Assembly: GCF_000611645.1 (NCBI RefSeq)
Contig: NW_014013343.1
Coordinates: 5,198 to 31,132, forward strand
Reading direction: 5' to 3'
DNA length: 25,935 bases
Source of the DNA: Monoraphidium neglectum
Lineage: Eukaryota; Chlorophyta; Chlorophyceae; Sphaeropleales; Selenastraceae
The notes beneath the pieces are model-generated. The model had not been told where the DNA came from. It was given only the letters and a program-made list of their open reading frames with translations, and searched no databases. Shown piece after piece: positions 12,252 to 23,300 of this stretch. Positions within the stretch are counted from its first letter, which is position 1, and the number at the start of each line of letters is the position of its first letter. Both the position numbers and the translations under genes were made by a program.

Positions 12252-12320
12252 GGGGGGTTTAGGGTTTAGGGTTTAAGGGTTTAGGGTTTAAACCCTAAAC
12301 CCTAAACCCTAAACCCCCCC
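12252..12320. repeat. Head-to-head interstitial telomere repeat (TTTAGGG)n(CCCTAAA)n
   Basis: The left arm (12252-12289) has about four TTTAGGG units, one expanded to TTTAAGGG, preceded by a G6 run. The right arm (12290-12320) has three exact AAACCCT units, then AAA and a C7 run. The arms meet at gggtttaaaccc, centred on 12289/12290, making a near-perfect inverted repeat with a single-base bulge. TTTAGGG is the plant/green-algal telomere unit. G-strand running into C-strand is the orientation expected where two telomeres joined end to end. It lies 8 nt upstream of the next start codon. Confidence 0.95.
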
Positions 12321-12328
12321 TTGGGAAG

Positions 12329-13792
12329 ATGGCCACGCTGCTGAGCCTTTTCGCCGTTTTGACTGCGCTGGTAGCTGTTGCGAAAGGTCAAGGGAGCTTT
12401 TGCGTCGTACCAGCGAAGCTGCAGACGGCCAGCACTGCCAATGTCGGCGGGCGGATCACCGCTCCTGTGGCTGCCACTGTGCGGCCCAACTCCGCAGCCA
12501 CTTTCATGGGCAACATAGGAATAGTCTTCCCACAGTGTAGGTTCTCTCATTACCACCTGCGCCTGGCAGCCCGCAGGCCTGATCGTTCCGGAGCGGCCCA
12601 ATTTTTGAACATCCGCCGGGCCGTCAGCAGTGCTGCTGACAATTTGCCCCCATGCGGGCCCTGCCAACAACACTGCTGTCCTCATCTTCCCGCCGCCGAT
12701 CCTCTGATCCAGAACACCACCCTCGCATTCCCCGTGTGCGCGCCTGCAGCCACCTGCCCCACCCCTGCCGACCTGCCCGCGGCGCTGCTCAAGGCGTTCC
12801 TGTCGACCCCCAAGGGCTGGCCGGGCATCAGCGTGAGCCCTGCCAGCGCCACCGTGTCTATCGGAAGCACAAAGGTCGCCACCGTCTCCCTAACCGGCCT
12901 GAAGGTGGGACGCCGCCGCCACCTTCGGGCCGCGGTCCCGTCTGTTAACACACCGCCCGCTGTGAGGCCCATAGTTAATTGTGCAGCAGCGCCCACATCA
13001 CGCGCTGCCGACTGCGTGCGACGGGCTCAGCTTGGGGGCCAGGTGCCCGCCGATGGCATTCGTTCCAGCAAGCTCAACTTCCCCATCCGTGCGCAAAAGT
13101 CAAGCAATCCACCCACACCCGCCAGAACTCACACCCGCCCCATCCATCCTGTTCCCTCTGCCCTCCTGGCCAATCGACATACCCCAAGGGCACCGTCCAG
13201 TCCAAGCCCGGCATGGCCGCCGCGAAGGTCAAGGCCATCGCCGGCGTGGTGACGACAAGGAGCGCCCTGGCCAACCTCAGCCCCTTCAACCTGGCTGGCC
13301 AGGCGCTGGCTATCGCCGGCAGCGGCTGCACGCTGAGGGCCATCAACAAGAACACGCAGCTCGCATTCTCTTGCCCCAACATACAGGTGTGTGGGTGGGT
13401 GTGTGCACACGCGCACATGCCCGTGTACAGGCATGTGTTTGAGATTGTGCACAATTGCGTTTGATCCAGTTTGTACCGTATGCCTGTGCGCAGGCGGCAT
13501 TCCAATTTGCAATTGAGCTTGCTTGGTGGGGCTTGCGTGCGCATTCATCGGCTACCAAACAAGCACAGGGCATAACTTGTGTTGCAGGGAGGAGAAGCCG
13601 CTGATGTAGAAATTGTGGCGCACAATCCATCCACTTCGCCTGATTTTGCGCTCCCCTCTATTGCAGGTTCAAAACCGCTTTGAGCTGAATAATGGCGCCG
13701 GCGATCTCCAGATCAAGGGCGCAATTTCAGCTGTTGGTGATCTGCTTAATGGGAAGCTGGTTCCCGCAATCAACATACCCATTCCTGTTTGA
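12329..13792 (+). CDS. Secreted protein of unknown family (signal peptide)
   Basis: The ATG lies 8 nt after the telomeric palindrome and opens a clear signal peptide (MATLLSLFAVLTALVAVAKG). I model exons 12329-12904, about 13201-13386 and 13667-13792 (TGA), all phase 0, giving about 295 residues. The donors at 12905 (gtggga) and 13387 (gtgtgt) and the last acceptor are good; the exon 2 acceptor is uncertain (gtccag or an AG some 15 nt earlier). The mature part is rich in Ala/Val/Ser/Thr, with paired cysteines in CAPAATC and two similar stretches, NTTLAFPVC and NTQLAFSCP, that hint at an internal repeat. The C-terminus is GDLQIKGAISAVGDLLNG...INIPIPV. Between 12537 and 12720 the frame is open, but another frame looks equally protein-like, so an intron or indel there is possible. 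A wall or extracellular role is likely; no family was recognised. Confidence 0.6.
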
Positions 13793-16700
13793 TCATTGCT
13801 GAACCATCCACGAATGCAAGAGGTCGGAGCTCAGGCCGAGCCGTTGCCTGAGTTGCAAGGCGTTAGTTATTATGTTGGTGCAGCCGGCCAGCCGCAGATG
13901 CACTGGCAGACTTGCACGTGTGTGTCCTTGGAGCCAGGCCTGCGCCTTCACAGCTGTACAGTCGCAGCGAAGAACTCCATATTCGTTTGTGCCCACCGAT
14001 TGTGAGCGCACAACGGCCTCCATCAACTCACAGCATCTGCCTACCAGCCTCGATTGCTAGCTGCAGCCAGCCTGATGGCACGGCCAGGCCGCGCTCGTTT
14101 GCGTGCGCTGGTACGATCGACCCCGGGCTACGTGTCTCAGACAAGCAGGATGAGGAGGCGATACACTTGGGTCACTTGACCCTTGCTTTGAGGGCTTGCG
14201 GAGCGGTGTCAAATGCGCCAAAACTGCCCAGCAGATATACATACGGATGGCCATAACTGGCCGGCAAGCACCCTTGCCAGCAGAGTAATAACATTTCTGT
14301 CATTTCTGGCACGGCACTCAGTGGTTGGTCTGTGGTGCGCTCAGCGTGATGAGGCTTTGGTCTGGAAAGGTGGAGTGGCGAGGGGCCGTCCTGCTGTTGC
14401 CATGTTTGGTTGACCAACGTCCTTTGCCGCTGCACTCGGGATGCCCCAGCACTCACTCCTGCTCGCCCTGCCTGCTGGACGCGAGGGGTGGCCCCCAACT
14501 GCTTCCAGCAATCCCCCCTCCCTCGACCACCTGTGGCAAAGCCCGTACAAGAGTGGGGGAGGGTGCGACAGGCCAACACTGTCACCAAATGGGGGCCGTG
14601 ACGCGCTGGTCGCGCTATACCTAATCAATCGGTTCTGATGGCTGGGTCCCCAAACGAGTGTCTACCAAGCCCCGAAGGATTTGAACACACGGCTGCCGCG
14701 GCCCGTCCTGCATAGGCAGTATATGGCCCTGATGCTGTACAGGCCGGAAGATTCAGGCTGGAGAGCCCCACGGCTGGTTTAACCTGGCGCTCAAAAAAAT
14801 AATGCAGAATCATATTACAGAGCTGGTTGGGCCAAAATGCAGCGCTTCGCGCATTCACTACTGCTCAATGCATCATGACTAAACACACAACGTGATCGAC
14901 ACGGCAGTTCAAGTGGGCTCACGCATGTGTGGACGCACAGGTTAAAGCAATCAGCTGCCCAACAGCAACAGCGACGCTCTTCAGCTCACTACAATAAGCA
15001 AGAGGCCCCGGTCAGGGTGCAAGCTGACAATGCATGCGTTTAGCCTTGGGGCTGTTGTGTCACAAGCGCATTTCCGCTGCTCAAAGGCACGGGTGCACTG
15101 CAGTGCGTGTGCAGCGGGGTGGAAGCCGTCCAAAAGGTGCGCGGAACAATGTTGCCGACGCGCGGCGAAGCCTGAGATTGTCACTGTTCAAGTGGATTAT
15201 TTTTCGACAAGAGGGTTATTGCGGCAGTTATGGTGGACAGCACGTGATGGCTAATCGGCCTATGTATGGCAGGGCAGAGGGCCTGTCACACGCAACGCAT
15301 CTGTTGCGCACGCCAGGCGGGCGACGCAGGATCGCTTTGACTTGAAGCACTTGCGGAGTGCTGTGCGATTGGCGGTGTCACCGCGCCGCAGTTGCCCCTG
15401 CTGCTACGATGCACGCAAGTTCATCGTTTGGTGTCATGATCGGCATGGCACTTTGGGCGACGACGCCTAAGGTGCCTGGCAGTAAAGGGTTCCCGAGTGG
15501 CAAACGCCACGTACTCCTGTCATGCCTGAGACGGCCTCCCGCTGCAAGAACCCCTCCACACCAGCCTCAAGAGGGCTGGTGTGCACATGTTGGGGAAAGT
15601 GCATGGATGCAAGGAGCGCGCGCTCCAAAGGCAAAGGCACGAAATCCTCAAGCAGCAATCCCAGGGCAAGACGCAGGGAGGGCGCAAGCGCCACACGCGG
15701 CAGCAGTGTGCCTCGACGGCAGCAAAGCGACTGCACCCACTAAACATGCCGCCACGCAGAATGGCGCAGCGGCTCGGTCGATGATCTGGGGATGTCAGGC
15801 CCAGACCCAACCTTTTGAGGACATCGACCAACAAGAACGGCTCCAGGGGCCATCGAGCCAGCCGCCGCGTGCACGGCGCCCAGACATGGCACGGGTGCAG
15901 CGATGCGTCCGGTGCAGTGCGTTTAGAAAATGGCCACGCCATGAACAGTGTTGCCGCGCCCAAGGCAGCCCCGTCTTTGGCTTTGGCCCACATGTGGCCA
16001 GTGTCCACACCCAGCCGGGCCTGCAGTGGTGCATGGGCCCAGGCAGACCACCCCATTGCAGTGCTTTGATGCCGTTGATGTACAGGACAGATCTGCTGTG
16101 AAGTAAACCCGCCCCGCGGGCCCACCAAACAGTGGCACCCAGTGTCACCGGCACCTGCCGCGGTGCGGCAGGACAGTGCAGCATCAAGGTCGCCGCGGGC
16201 TTCAGGCCCGTGCGCCCCAGTGAGCAGCATTCTGCAACATTTCGACCGGGACACAAGGTGTTGTTTTGGATTGAACAGACGGCCGCCTCGGACCGCGGCT
16301 CGAGCGGGTCGAGGTGGGCTCTGACGCCACGCCGGCGGCGGGCAGTCGCACCAAGGCAGTGATAGATGCAACACAAATGTTTGGTCGGTGCCGAGCCTCC
16401 TCGGGCTCGATGCAGGCAGAGGTGGGCGCCACTGGGAAGGGGTGCCACGTGCGCTATGCGAGAGGCAAGCAGGGTCCCTGTGTAAGAAGCACATTGGACT
16501 GGGGGGCTTGCAAGCCCCACGGCTCCGCACATGGCTCACAGCCTTGCATGTTGGGCTTGATGCGCACCGGCGGCGCGCAAGCGTTGCAAAGCAGCCGGCT
16601 TGGGTTGTGATGCCGAACCACCATGCTGCCATGACCCAGCTGGGTGCTGGGACTTGTGCAAGTGGCGTGAAAAAATAGCCATGTTGAAGGAGGCAGGCCG

Positions 16701-17587
16701 CCCCCAGGGAAGCACGGCAGACCCGACGCAAGTGTGTTTTGTGCTTTGCTTGCTTGAGGTGGGTACGTGCTTGTGGACAAGGGCGTCCGGGCACAACCAT
16801 GCAATGTGGTGTCCATCCTCGCCAAGTGCGTGCCCGCAGTATAGAAGATTCCGAGGACGGGACAGATATCAACGCACTTGCCTCGCCTGCCTCACCCATG
16901 AATCACGGCGTCACAGCGTGGAGCCCTGCTGTTGCCGATCAGTCCAAAGAAAAGATAAGATCCCCGCAGGTGTTTGTTTGATGCGAGCCCAAAAAAGTTG
17001 AGAAGGCAGTGTTCTACCCCCGGCACGGCCGACACGCCCACGCGCTGCCGTGCGCGTCGACGTGCCCGCCGGCGCTTTTGGGGGAGGGTTGACCGAATTG
17101 GTCGGTCCAGCGGTGCTCGTCGGACATCCCGAGGCTGGCCGCATGCTTGCCCCATTGGGCAGGCGTGAGGGCCACGCAGGGGGGGTGTTGCTGGTGAGGC
17201 CGCCCGGATGGGTTGCTGGTAGCGCGAGCCCATGACACACGTCCAGCACCGCCCGACTCTGCCGCACCCTCGTGCAGGCGGCCGCCAGATTGGCCAGCTT
17301 CAAGGGTCGAAGGGACGGCAGTAGGCCAGAAGACATTTGGGGATGTGGCCGGCGGCGCGCAGGGCGGCCGCGGGGCGCGCGCCGCCAACAGGGGCGGCGG
17401 ACAAGCGCCAGCCTCGACGCCAACCCTGACGCCCAGGCCCTTCCGCGATTTTGGGCGGCTTATTCATGGGCAGCCTGGGAGGTTGGCTCCAGACCTCTAG
17501 AGGGCGTCTTGCATGATATGGCTGCTGACGATCCGCTGCGGCGCGCCGCGGCGCGGCGCAGGCAGGGCCTCGTTGACCCGGGGCCGC
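13793..17587. other. Gene-poor 3.8-kb stretch
   Basis: No recognisable gene, transposon ends or RNA gene. GC is visibly lower than in the genes. The first ~1.5 kb has no long frame. From about 15358 to 16900 several long frames overlap on both strands (see the separate 15520-16899 entry). The last ~500 nt (17014-17587) is GC-rich and probably includes the kinase 3' UTR. Composition of the frames (Cys, Trp, His, Arg rich) is unlike the supported genes here. Confidence 0.45.
15520..16899 (-). CDS. Long intronless open frame, 459 codons, doubtful coding
   Basis: One minus-strand frame is stop-free for 459 codons where GC is only moderate, which is unlikely by chance. Frames of about 245 codons on each strand overlap it. 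The predicted product has very high Cys, Trp, His and Arg, no signal peptide, no recognised motif and no introns, unlike every supported gene in this window. It could be a lineage-specific gene, the antisense shadow of a decayed element, or an accident of composition. Confidence 0.15.
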   Translation of the reverse strand: MGEAGEASALISVPSSESSILRARTWRGWTPHCMVVPGRPCPQARTHLKQAKHKTHLRRVCRASLGAACLLQHGYFFTPLAQVPAPSWVMAAWWFGITTQAGCFATLARRRCASSPTCKAVSHVRSRGACKPPSPMCFLHRDPACLSHSARGTPSQWRPPLPASSPRRLGTDQTFVLHLSLPWCDCPPPAWRQSPPRPARAAVRGGRLFNPKQHLVSRSKCCRMLLTGAHGPEARGDLDAALSCRTAAGAGDTGCHCLVGPRGGFTSQQICPVHQRHQSTAMGWSAWAHAPLQARLGVDTGHMWAKAKDGAALGAATLFMAWPFSKRTAPDASLHPCHVWAPCTRRLARWPLEPFLLVDVLKRLGLGLTSPDHRPSRCAILRGGMFSGCSRFAAVEAHCCRVWRLRPPCVLPWDCCLRISCLCLWSARSLHPCTFPNMCTPALLRLVWRGSCSGRPSQA

Positions 17588-18621
17588 TCACGCGGCGGCG
17601 AGCGCCGCCTCGAGGCGCCGCACGACCTCTGACAGGGCAGGGCGATCCGCAGGCTCGGCGCGGCAGCAGTCCTCTGACAGGCGTGCGTACTCGGGGGGCG
17701 CGCCGGCCGGGAGCACGGGGCAGGCGCCGACCCCTTCGCTGCCCGGGGCCCTGCGCTTCATGCCTGAGAACGGGTAGGCAGCAAAAGGGATGATGGGTTG
17801 GTGCGTGCGTGACGATTCAGTGATTGCACCGCCTTCAAAACGTGTTGAATATTCTGAGCGTTGAGTTTTTCCAAAGCTGTTGCTGCGTGCTCGTTGGCGG
17901 GCCGGCACTCGCTTGCGGCACGCATTGCAAGGCCGCCCCTGCGCACCCCAGTGGGAGTTCCACTTAGATCTGGTGTAGAGCTCGACCATCATGACACCTG
18001 CGATCGGGCACGCCCGCGGAATGAGAGCGTCAGCAAATGGCATTGGGGGCAGCACTGCCGCATGGCGATCCCGTGAGCATGAGATTGGCGGGCGCTCAGG
18101 CGCAGACTTTTGACCGCTCTCGCCCACTCGAGTGCGCGCACACGCTGCGGCTCCCAGCGCCAAGCCATCCCAGTCCCGGACCTGAATCTCGCAAAGCCCG
18201 CCTGTGCTGGAAAGACGAGCAGGCGCGGCGCCCGCCGCACTCACCAAACGCGTAGACGTCGACCGCCGCTGTGATGCGCGAGCCGGGCTCAAACATCTCT
18301 GGCGCCAGGTGTGTGAGGGTGCCGCCGCAGTCGCGGTTCGTGGCGCTGCCGCCGGACAGCACCTTGGCGAGGCCGAAATCCGCCAGCTGTGTGTGCATGT
18401 TGGTGCGGAGACATGGAGTCGAGGTTGGATCAGCGTACGCAAGGTTTCCTTTTGAAGCGCGGCTAATATTGAAGGCGCGTCAGCCGCAGCAGCCAGATGT
18501 TGGCAATGCCGCTCACGCGTGCGCTGCACACCTTGCAAACGAATCCCCTGGGGCAGGAGGGCTCGGTCTTGATCAGGACGTTGTCAAGCTGCCGGCGTGG
18601 GTGGGTTGTGGGTTTCGCTCT

Positions 18622-18655
<34 letters not shown>

Positions 18656-19388
18656 CGCAAGGGGGAGGAGCTGCACAGGATGCTATGGGACGCGTGACTG
18701 CAGGCGCGTCGCCCCGACGGTGCACCCGGCGTGGGCACACCGCGCCTTCTGGTGACGCCCCAGCAACCCACACAAATGCAACGAGCATTGGAAGCAACAA
18801 ACTGCCAGCCGTCCGCTGCCACGCGGCAGGCTATCAAGTTGTCAAGCAGAAGAGCCTCTGTAGAGCACGGGGACTGGGCAGTAAGCGGAGGCAGCGGCGG
18901 CCTCGGGCGCACCTTCACATCGCCGTGCAGGACGTGCATGGCGTGGAGGTGCTGCAGCGCGCGTGCCACGTCCAGCAGCGCCCACACCATCGCGCCCACG
19001 TCCGCGCGCTGGCTGCCGGCGCCACTGGGCTGTTTGTTGTGAAACTCCCCTGCGCGGACGGCGCTGCGCAGGCTGCCGCGGTCGCAGTACTGCGGTGTGA
19101 GAGAGGAATGGGTGACAATAAGGGTTGCGAAGTGTGTGGATGGTGGCGATCAGTGCTGGACTGTAGCTCCCTCTTGCCTGCCTGCCTGCCTGCCCGAACC
19201 TGTGACTGCCTGCCTGCCCGAACCTGTGACTGCCTGCCTGCCTGCCTGCCTGCCTCCCTGCATGCCTGCACAAACCTCTGTGCCCTTGGCATACACGGCC
19301 TGATCTGCATCCCGAGCAGATCCATGCAGCCCCTTGGGCCCCTCAGCCCATCCCGCACCATTCACACGCACTGCATGCGCGCGCGCGC

Positions 19389-19447
<59 letters not shown>

Positions 19448-20306
19448 CAGATAGACAAACACACGCACCTCCAGCACGAGGATGTTGCACGAGGGCTCCA
19501 CGCCGCAGGCCGCCTCAATAGGCAGCAGGCGGCGGTACGTGACCTTGGAGAACGCGGCGGCGCCCATCACTGAGCTGCAGGAGGACGTGGAGGGGGCAGT
19601 GGCGGGGACGGGGCCCGCCTCGCAGCCGGCCTGCGGCGCGGCAGGGACCTCCACCATGTCTGTGAGGCAGCTGTAGAGCTGCACGACGTTTGGGTGGTGC
19701 ACCACCGAGAGCACGGCCATCTCCATCGCGGCGGCGCCTGGGGGCCAGAGCAGAAGGTGGTGCGGCACAGGGGGCGAGGGCCGCGGTCGTTCAGGGGTGG
19801 ATACGTTGAGGCTGCGGCAGAGGCCGGCCGGCAGCTTGGTGAGAGAGATGGGGGGCGGGGCAGGCAGGTCTGCGCAAGCGCGTGAAGGGCCTGTGGCGGC
19901 GTGGATCCCTGGGTGCTCACTGCGGGCGCTGTCGTCCATGTTGGCAGACATGATCTGGGGGCAGGGGGTCGAAACGAGATAGCGGGAGCTCAGTGCCACG
20001 GCAAGCGGCGCTGTGGCGCAGCGGCGTGGAAAGGTCGGCACTAGGCATGCAGGTGCCTGCCCCACTGCCCGTGCAGCCATGGAGTGCGTTCCTACAACCC
20101 AACCAGCCCCCACCTTGATCGCGGCGGGCGTGGCCTGCCACTTGCCGCGGAACACGCGCCCAAAACCCCCGCGGCCGATGCACTCTGCCAGAGAGAGCTC
20201 CTTGTGCGCCCCAGGCAGTGCGCCCGGCAGGGAGCGGTTGACGGCCACCTGCACCTCCTCCTGCAGCGCCTGCGTGCGTGCGTGCGTGTGCGTGTTTGTG
20301 TGTGTG

Positions 20307-20365
<59 letters not shown>

Positions 20366-23300
20366 ACACGCACGCGTGTGCGTGATTGCAGATGGAGGTC
20401 GGGTCAGGGATGGTTGAGGGCGGATGTGCAAAAGCGCGTGCATGCACGTATATGTGAGCATGCGTATTAAGTGACCACTCGCAAGCTATTCAACCTACAA
20501 CATCTCTTCATGGATGCCGGAATCAAAGCTCGGCGCTCGCACCTGTAGCAGCGCCCCTGAATCCAGACGTGCCAAGCTGCCGTGCTTGAAAACGCAGGCC
20601 GAGGCCGCCTCGGCCTTTGTGGGGGTCGCAGCGTCCGTGGAGATGCTGCTGCCGTTGCTGCAGCTGCGGGCCAAGGCGCCGCCGCCGCAGGCGTCGACCC
20701 ACCCTGCCGGCAGCGTTGGCAGCGGGCCAGAAGAAGGGCACGAGGACGACGGCGGCGTCTTACCCAGGCCAAGGCCGCACATAGCCCGGATTTCAGAGTC
20801 CTGAAATGGGTGACAACAGCAAACATGTGAAGATTGGTGCGTGGCGATTGGTATGTCAGGAACTGGTTGGGGCCCGCACCGCGCATGCGCAATGGACGCT
20901 CGCCGGCACAGGCGATCTGTGGCTCTGTGGCTGAACACGGGGGCGAGGATCAAGGTTCTTGCTGCAGCAGCGGCCGCCGGCGTCGGACCGCTTGCCTGCT
21001 GCGTTGCGCCGGCCTCGAGGGCGCCCATGTGCCCCTGCAGCGCTCGCTCCAGCTGGGGCGCGACGACGCGGGCAAACTCCTGGGTTGATTGATTGGTTCG
21101 TTCGTTCGTTCGTTGGCGGCGGGGATTTTTTAGATGTGGGCTGGCTGGTCAGCAGCTGGCTGCACCCATAGCTGTGCGGCTCAGATAGCCTGCCGTGGAC
21201 ATGACTGCTCGCCAGGCGTACGCGCGGCGCTTGCTTTGTACTGCATGGGTGCTTGCTGCGGCCTCCCTGCCATGCGCGCACGCGTGCGGCCCCCGCACCT
21301 GCAGCGGCCCCAGCGCGTCCGCGAACGAGCAGCGGCGCTCTGATGGGACGTACAGGGCGCCGAGCGGCGCGCGGCCAGCCACGAGCAGCGGCAGCACGGC
21401 GATGGACGCGACAGGCCGGGAGCACTGCCCAAAAACGTCGCGGGCCGCGGTTCCGGGGCGGCCCTGGTTGCGGCGCGACGCGTGCGGGCGTGAGCGGATG
21501 ATGTCAGGGACGAGGGGGCTGGCATGTGTACGGGGAAGTGTGGCCTGCTGTGCGTTGAGGCCGATTATGCCCTGACGTGCGCTGCTGGCAAAGACACTGC
21601 TTGTTCAACCAAATGACAACAGCGTGCCGCGAAAGGTGACGCAGCAGGCGCAAGGACACTCGCACGTCCACACACAAATGCACACACATATGCATGCACA
21701 CCAATACGCACCTGCATAAGCAGCAGTGTATCCTCGATGACCTGAGGCCGCCGCATGCCGACCGCCGCGGCCAGCAGCGTCTGCTCGAGCCCCATCAGCA
21801 GCGGCGCCGCGCCGGCCCCGTCGCCGGCCCGCGTGTCCGCCTCGGACTCCGACCACTGGGAGGCCTCCGACCCAAAGTGGGGGTACGGGGCAAGCTCAAA
21901 CAGCACGGCATTCTCCGCCGTTATGCTGCTCATGCCGCAGACGGCGCCGGCGCCGGAGCCCTGTGTGCCGGCGCCTCGCAGGAGTGCGATCCGCGGGTTT
22001 GTGGTGATGAGGCCGTCCACTTGTCTCAGGAAGCCTCGGGCGCCCTGTGAAAAGCGGGGGTTGAAGGAGTGGGCCGGAAACGGGCGTTTGCTGATGATGC
22101 AGAGAGGGCTGTAGTCAAGGGGACATCCGCGATCGTGCACAGAGACGGTAGGCAGGTACAACCGGCCGTTCGTGTGCGCATGCCTCAAGGACAACAACCA
22201 TAGCTGTGCGAATGCGCGTGTGCACACATTGAACACCTACGCACACACGCACGCGCGCACACACCCGCGCGCGCATGCAAGCACGCACATGCGCATCTGC
22301 ACATGTGCATGCGCGCACCTTGAGGACGGCCTGGACGGCGGCGTAGGGGCTCTCGGCACTCTGCAGCTGACTCAGCACGTTGCACACCAGTCGCACCTCC
22401 GCTGCCCTTACGTGCTGCAGCATGCCGCACGCGGCCGTGCGCAAGAGCACCTCGGCCCTGTGTTGAGGGTGGCATCGGCGGCGGGCGCGTTTTTCAATGA
22501 GCTGGTTGTATGCCAGCAAAGGCGGCTGACTGCCTCTCAAGCTTGCACTTGAAGATGACTGTGTGTATGTGTTTCTAAAAGTCCGCTGCATCACATCACG
22601 TGGAGACTTGCCTGGTGCTGGCAAATCGCACGGCAACCGCAAACGCTTGCGTCGCAAAAACAACACGTTGGTGCTGCAATCGGACGGGGCAGCCGGGGCA
22701 GCGCACCATCCTGCAACTGGCTCGGACGCCGGGCCGCGGCGCGCGACCAGCAGCAGCCCTGCCGGCGCCGACGCGGGCCCGATGAGCGCGTGTTCAATGC
22801 CACGCAGGCCGGCCTGCTGCAGTTGGGGGACAACATCCGAGAGCGTGGAGGCAGCCTGAGGGGGAGCGGTGGGCAGGATGGGCATGCGTGGGGCAGAAGG
22901 TTGGTCTGTGCAGCACATGCTTGATATGGCTCATCCCAGGCCCTCTACCTTTCCATGCACACACAACCACCCATGACGCCACCGCGTCGCATTTGCACAT
23001 TGCGCGTGCGTCAGGTGCTCTGCCCTGCTGTCAGAGCTGCAGCTGCAGCCGCCGCCATCCTGTGCGCACCTGGCCAGCCGCGCAGCCGCAGGCGCCCGTG
23101 CAGGCGCAGGCGCAGGCGCCGACGCCCTGGTGCGCGGCGGCCGACGGCGAAAGGGCGCCAGCGCAGTCGCCGTGCACAGCCAGCAGCGCCGCGCACGGTG
23201 CGTTGTCGGCCGCAAAGCCCCAGATGCTTCGTTTGAGATACGTGTATGCGCGTACAAGGGAGGGGTGTCGTGCGGCGAGAGCTGAGGGCGAGGCTGTGTG

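Noticed and set aside
17014..17500. Possible extra small gene downstream of the kinase stop
   Set aside because: The frames are open only because the DNA is GC-rich. No splice partners, signal or motif were seen; it is more likely kinase 3' UTR or spacer.
19343..20461. A 372-codon minus-strand open frame covering several kinase exons and introns
   Set aside because: It reads through CA-repeat introns as His-Thr runs. It is an artefact of stop-free microsatellites, and the spliced exons explain the conserved parts.
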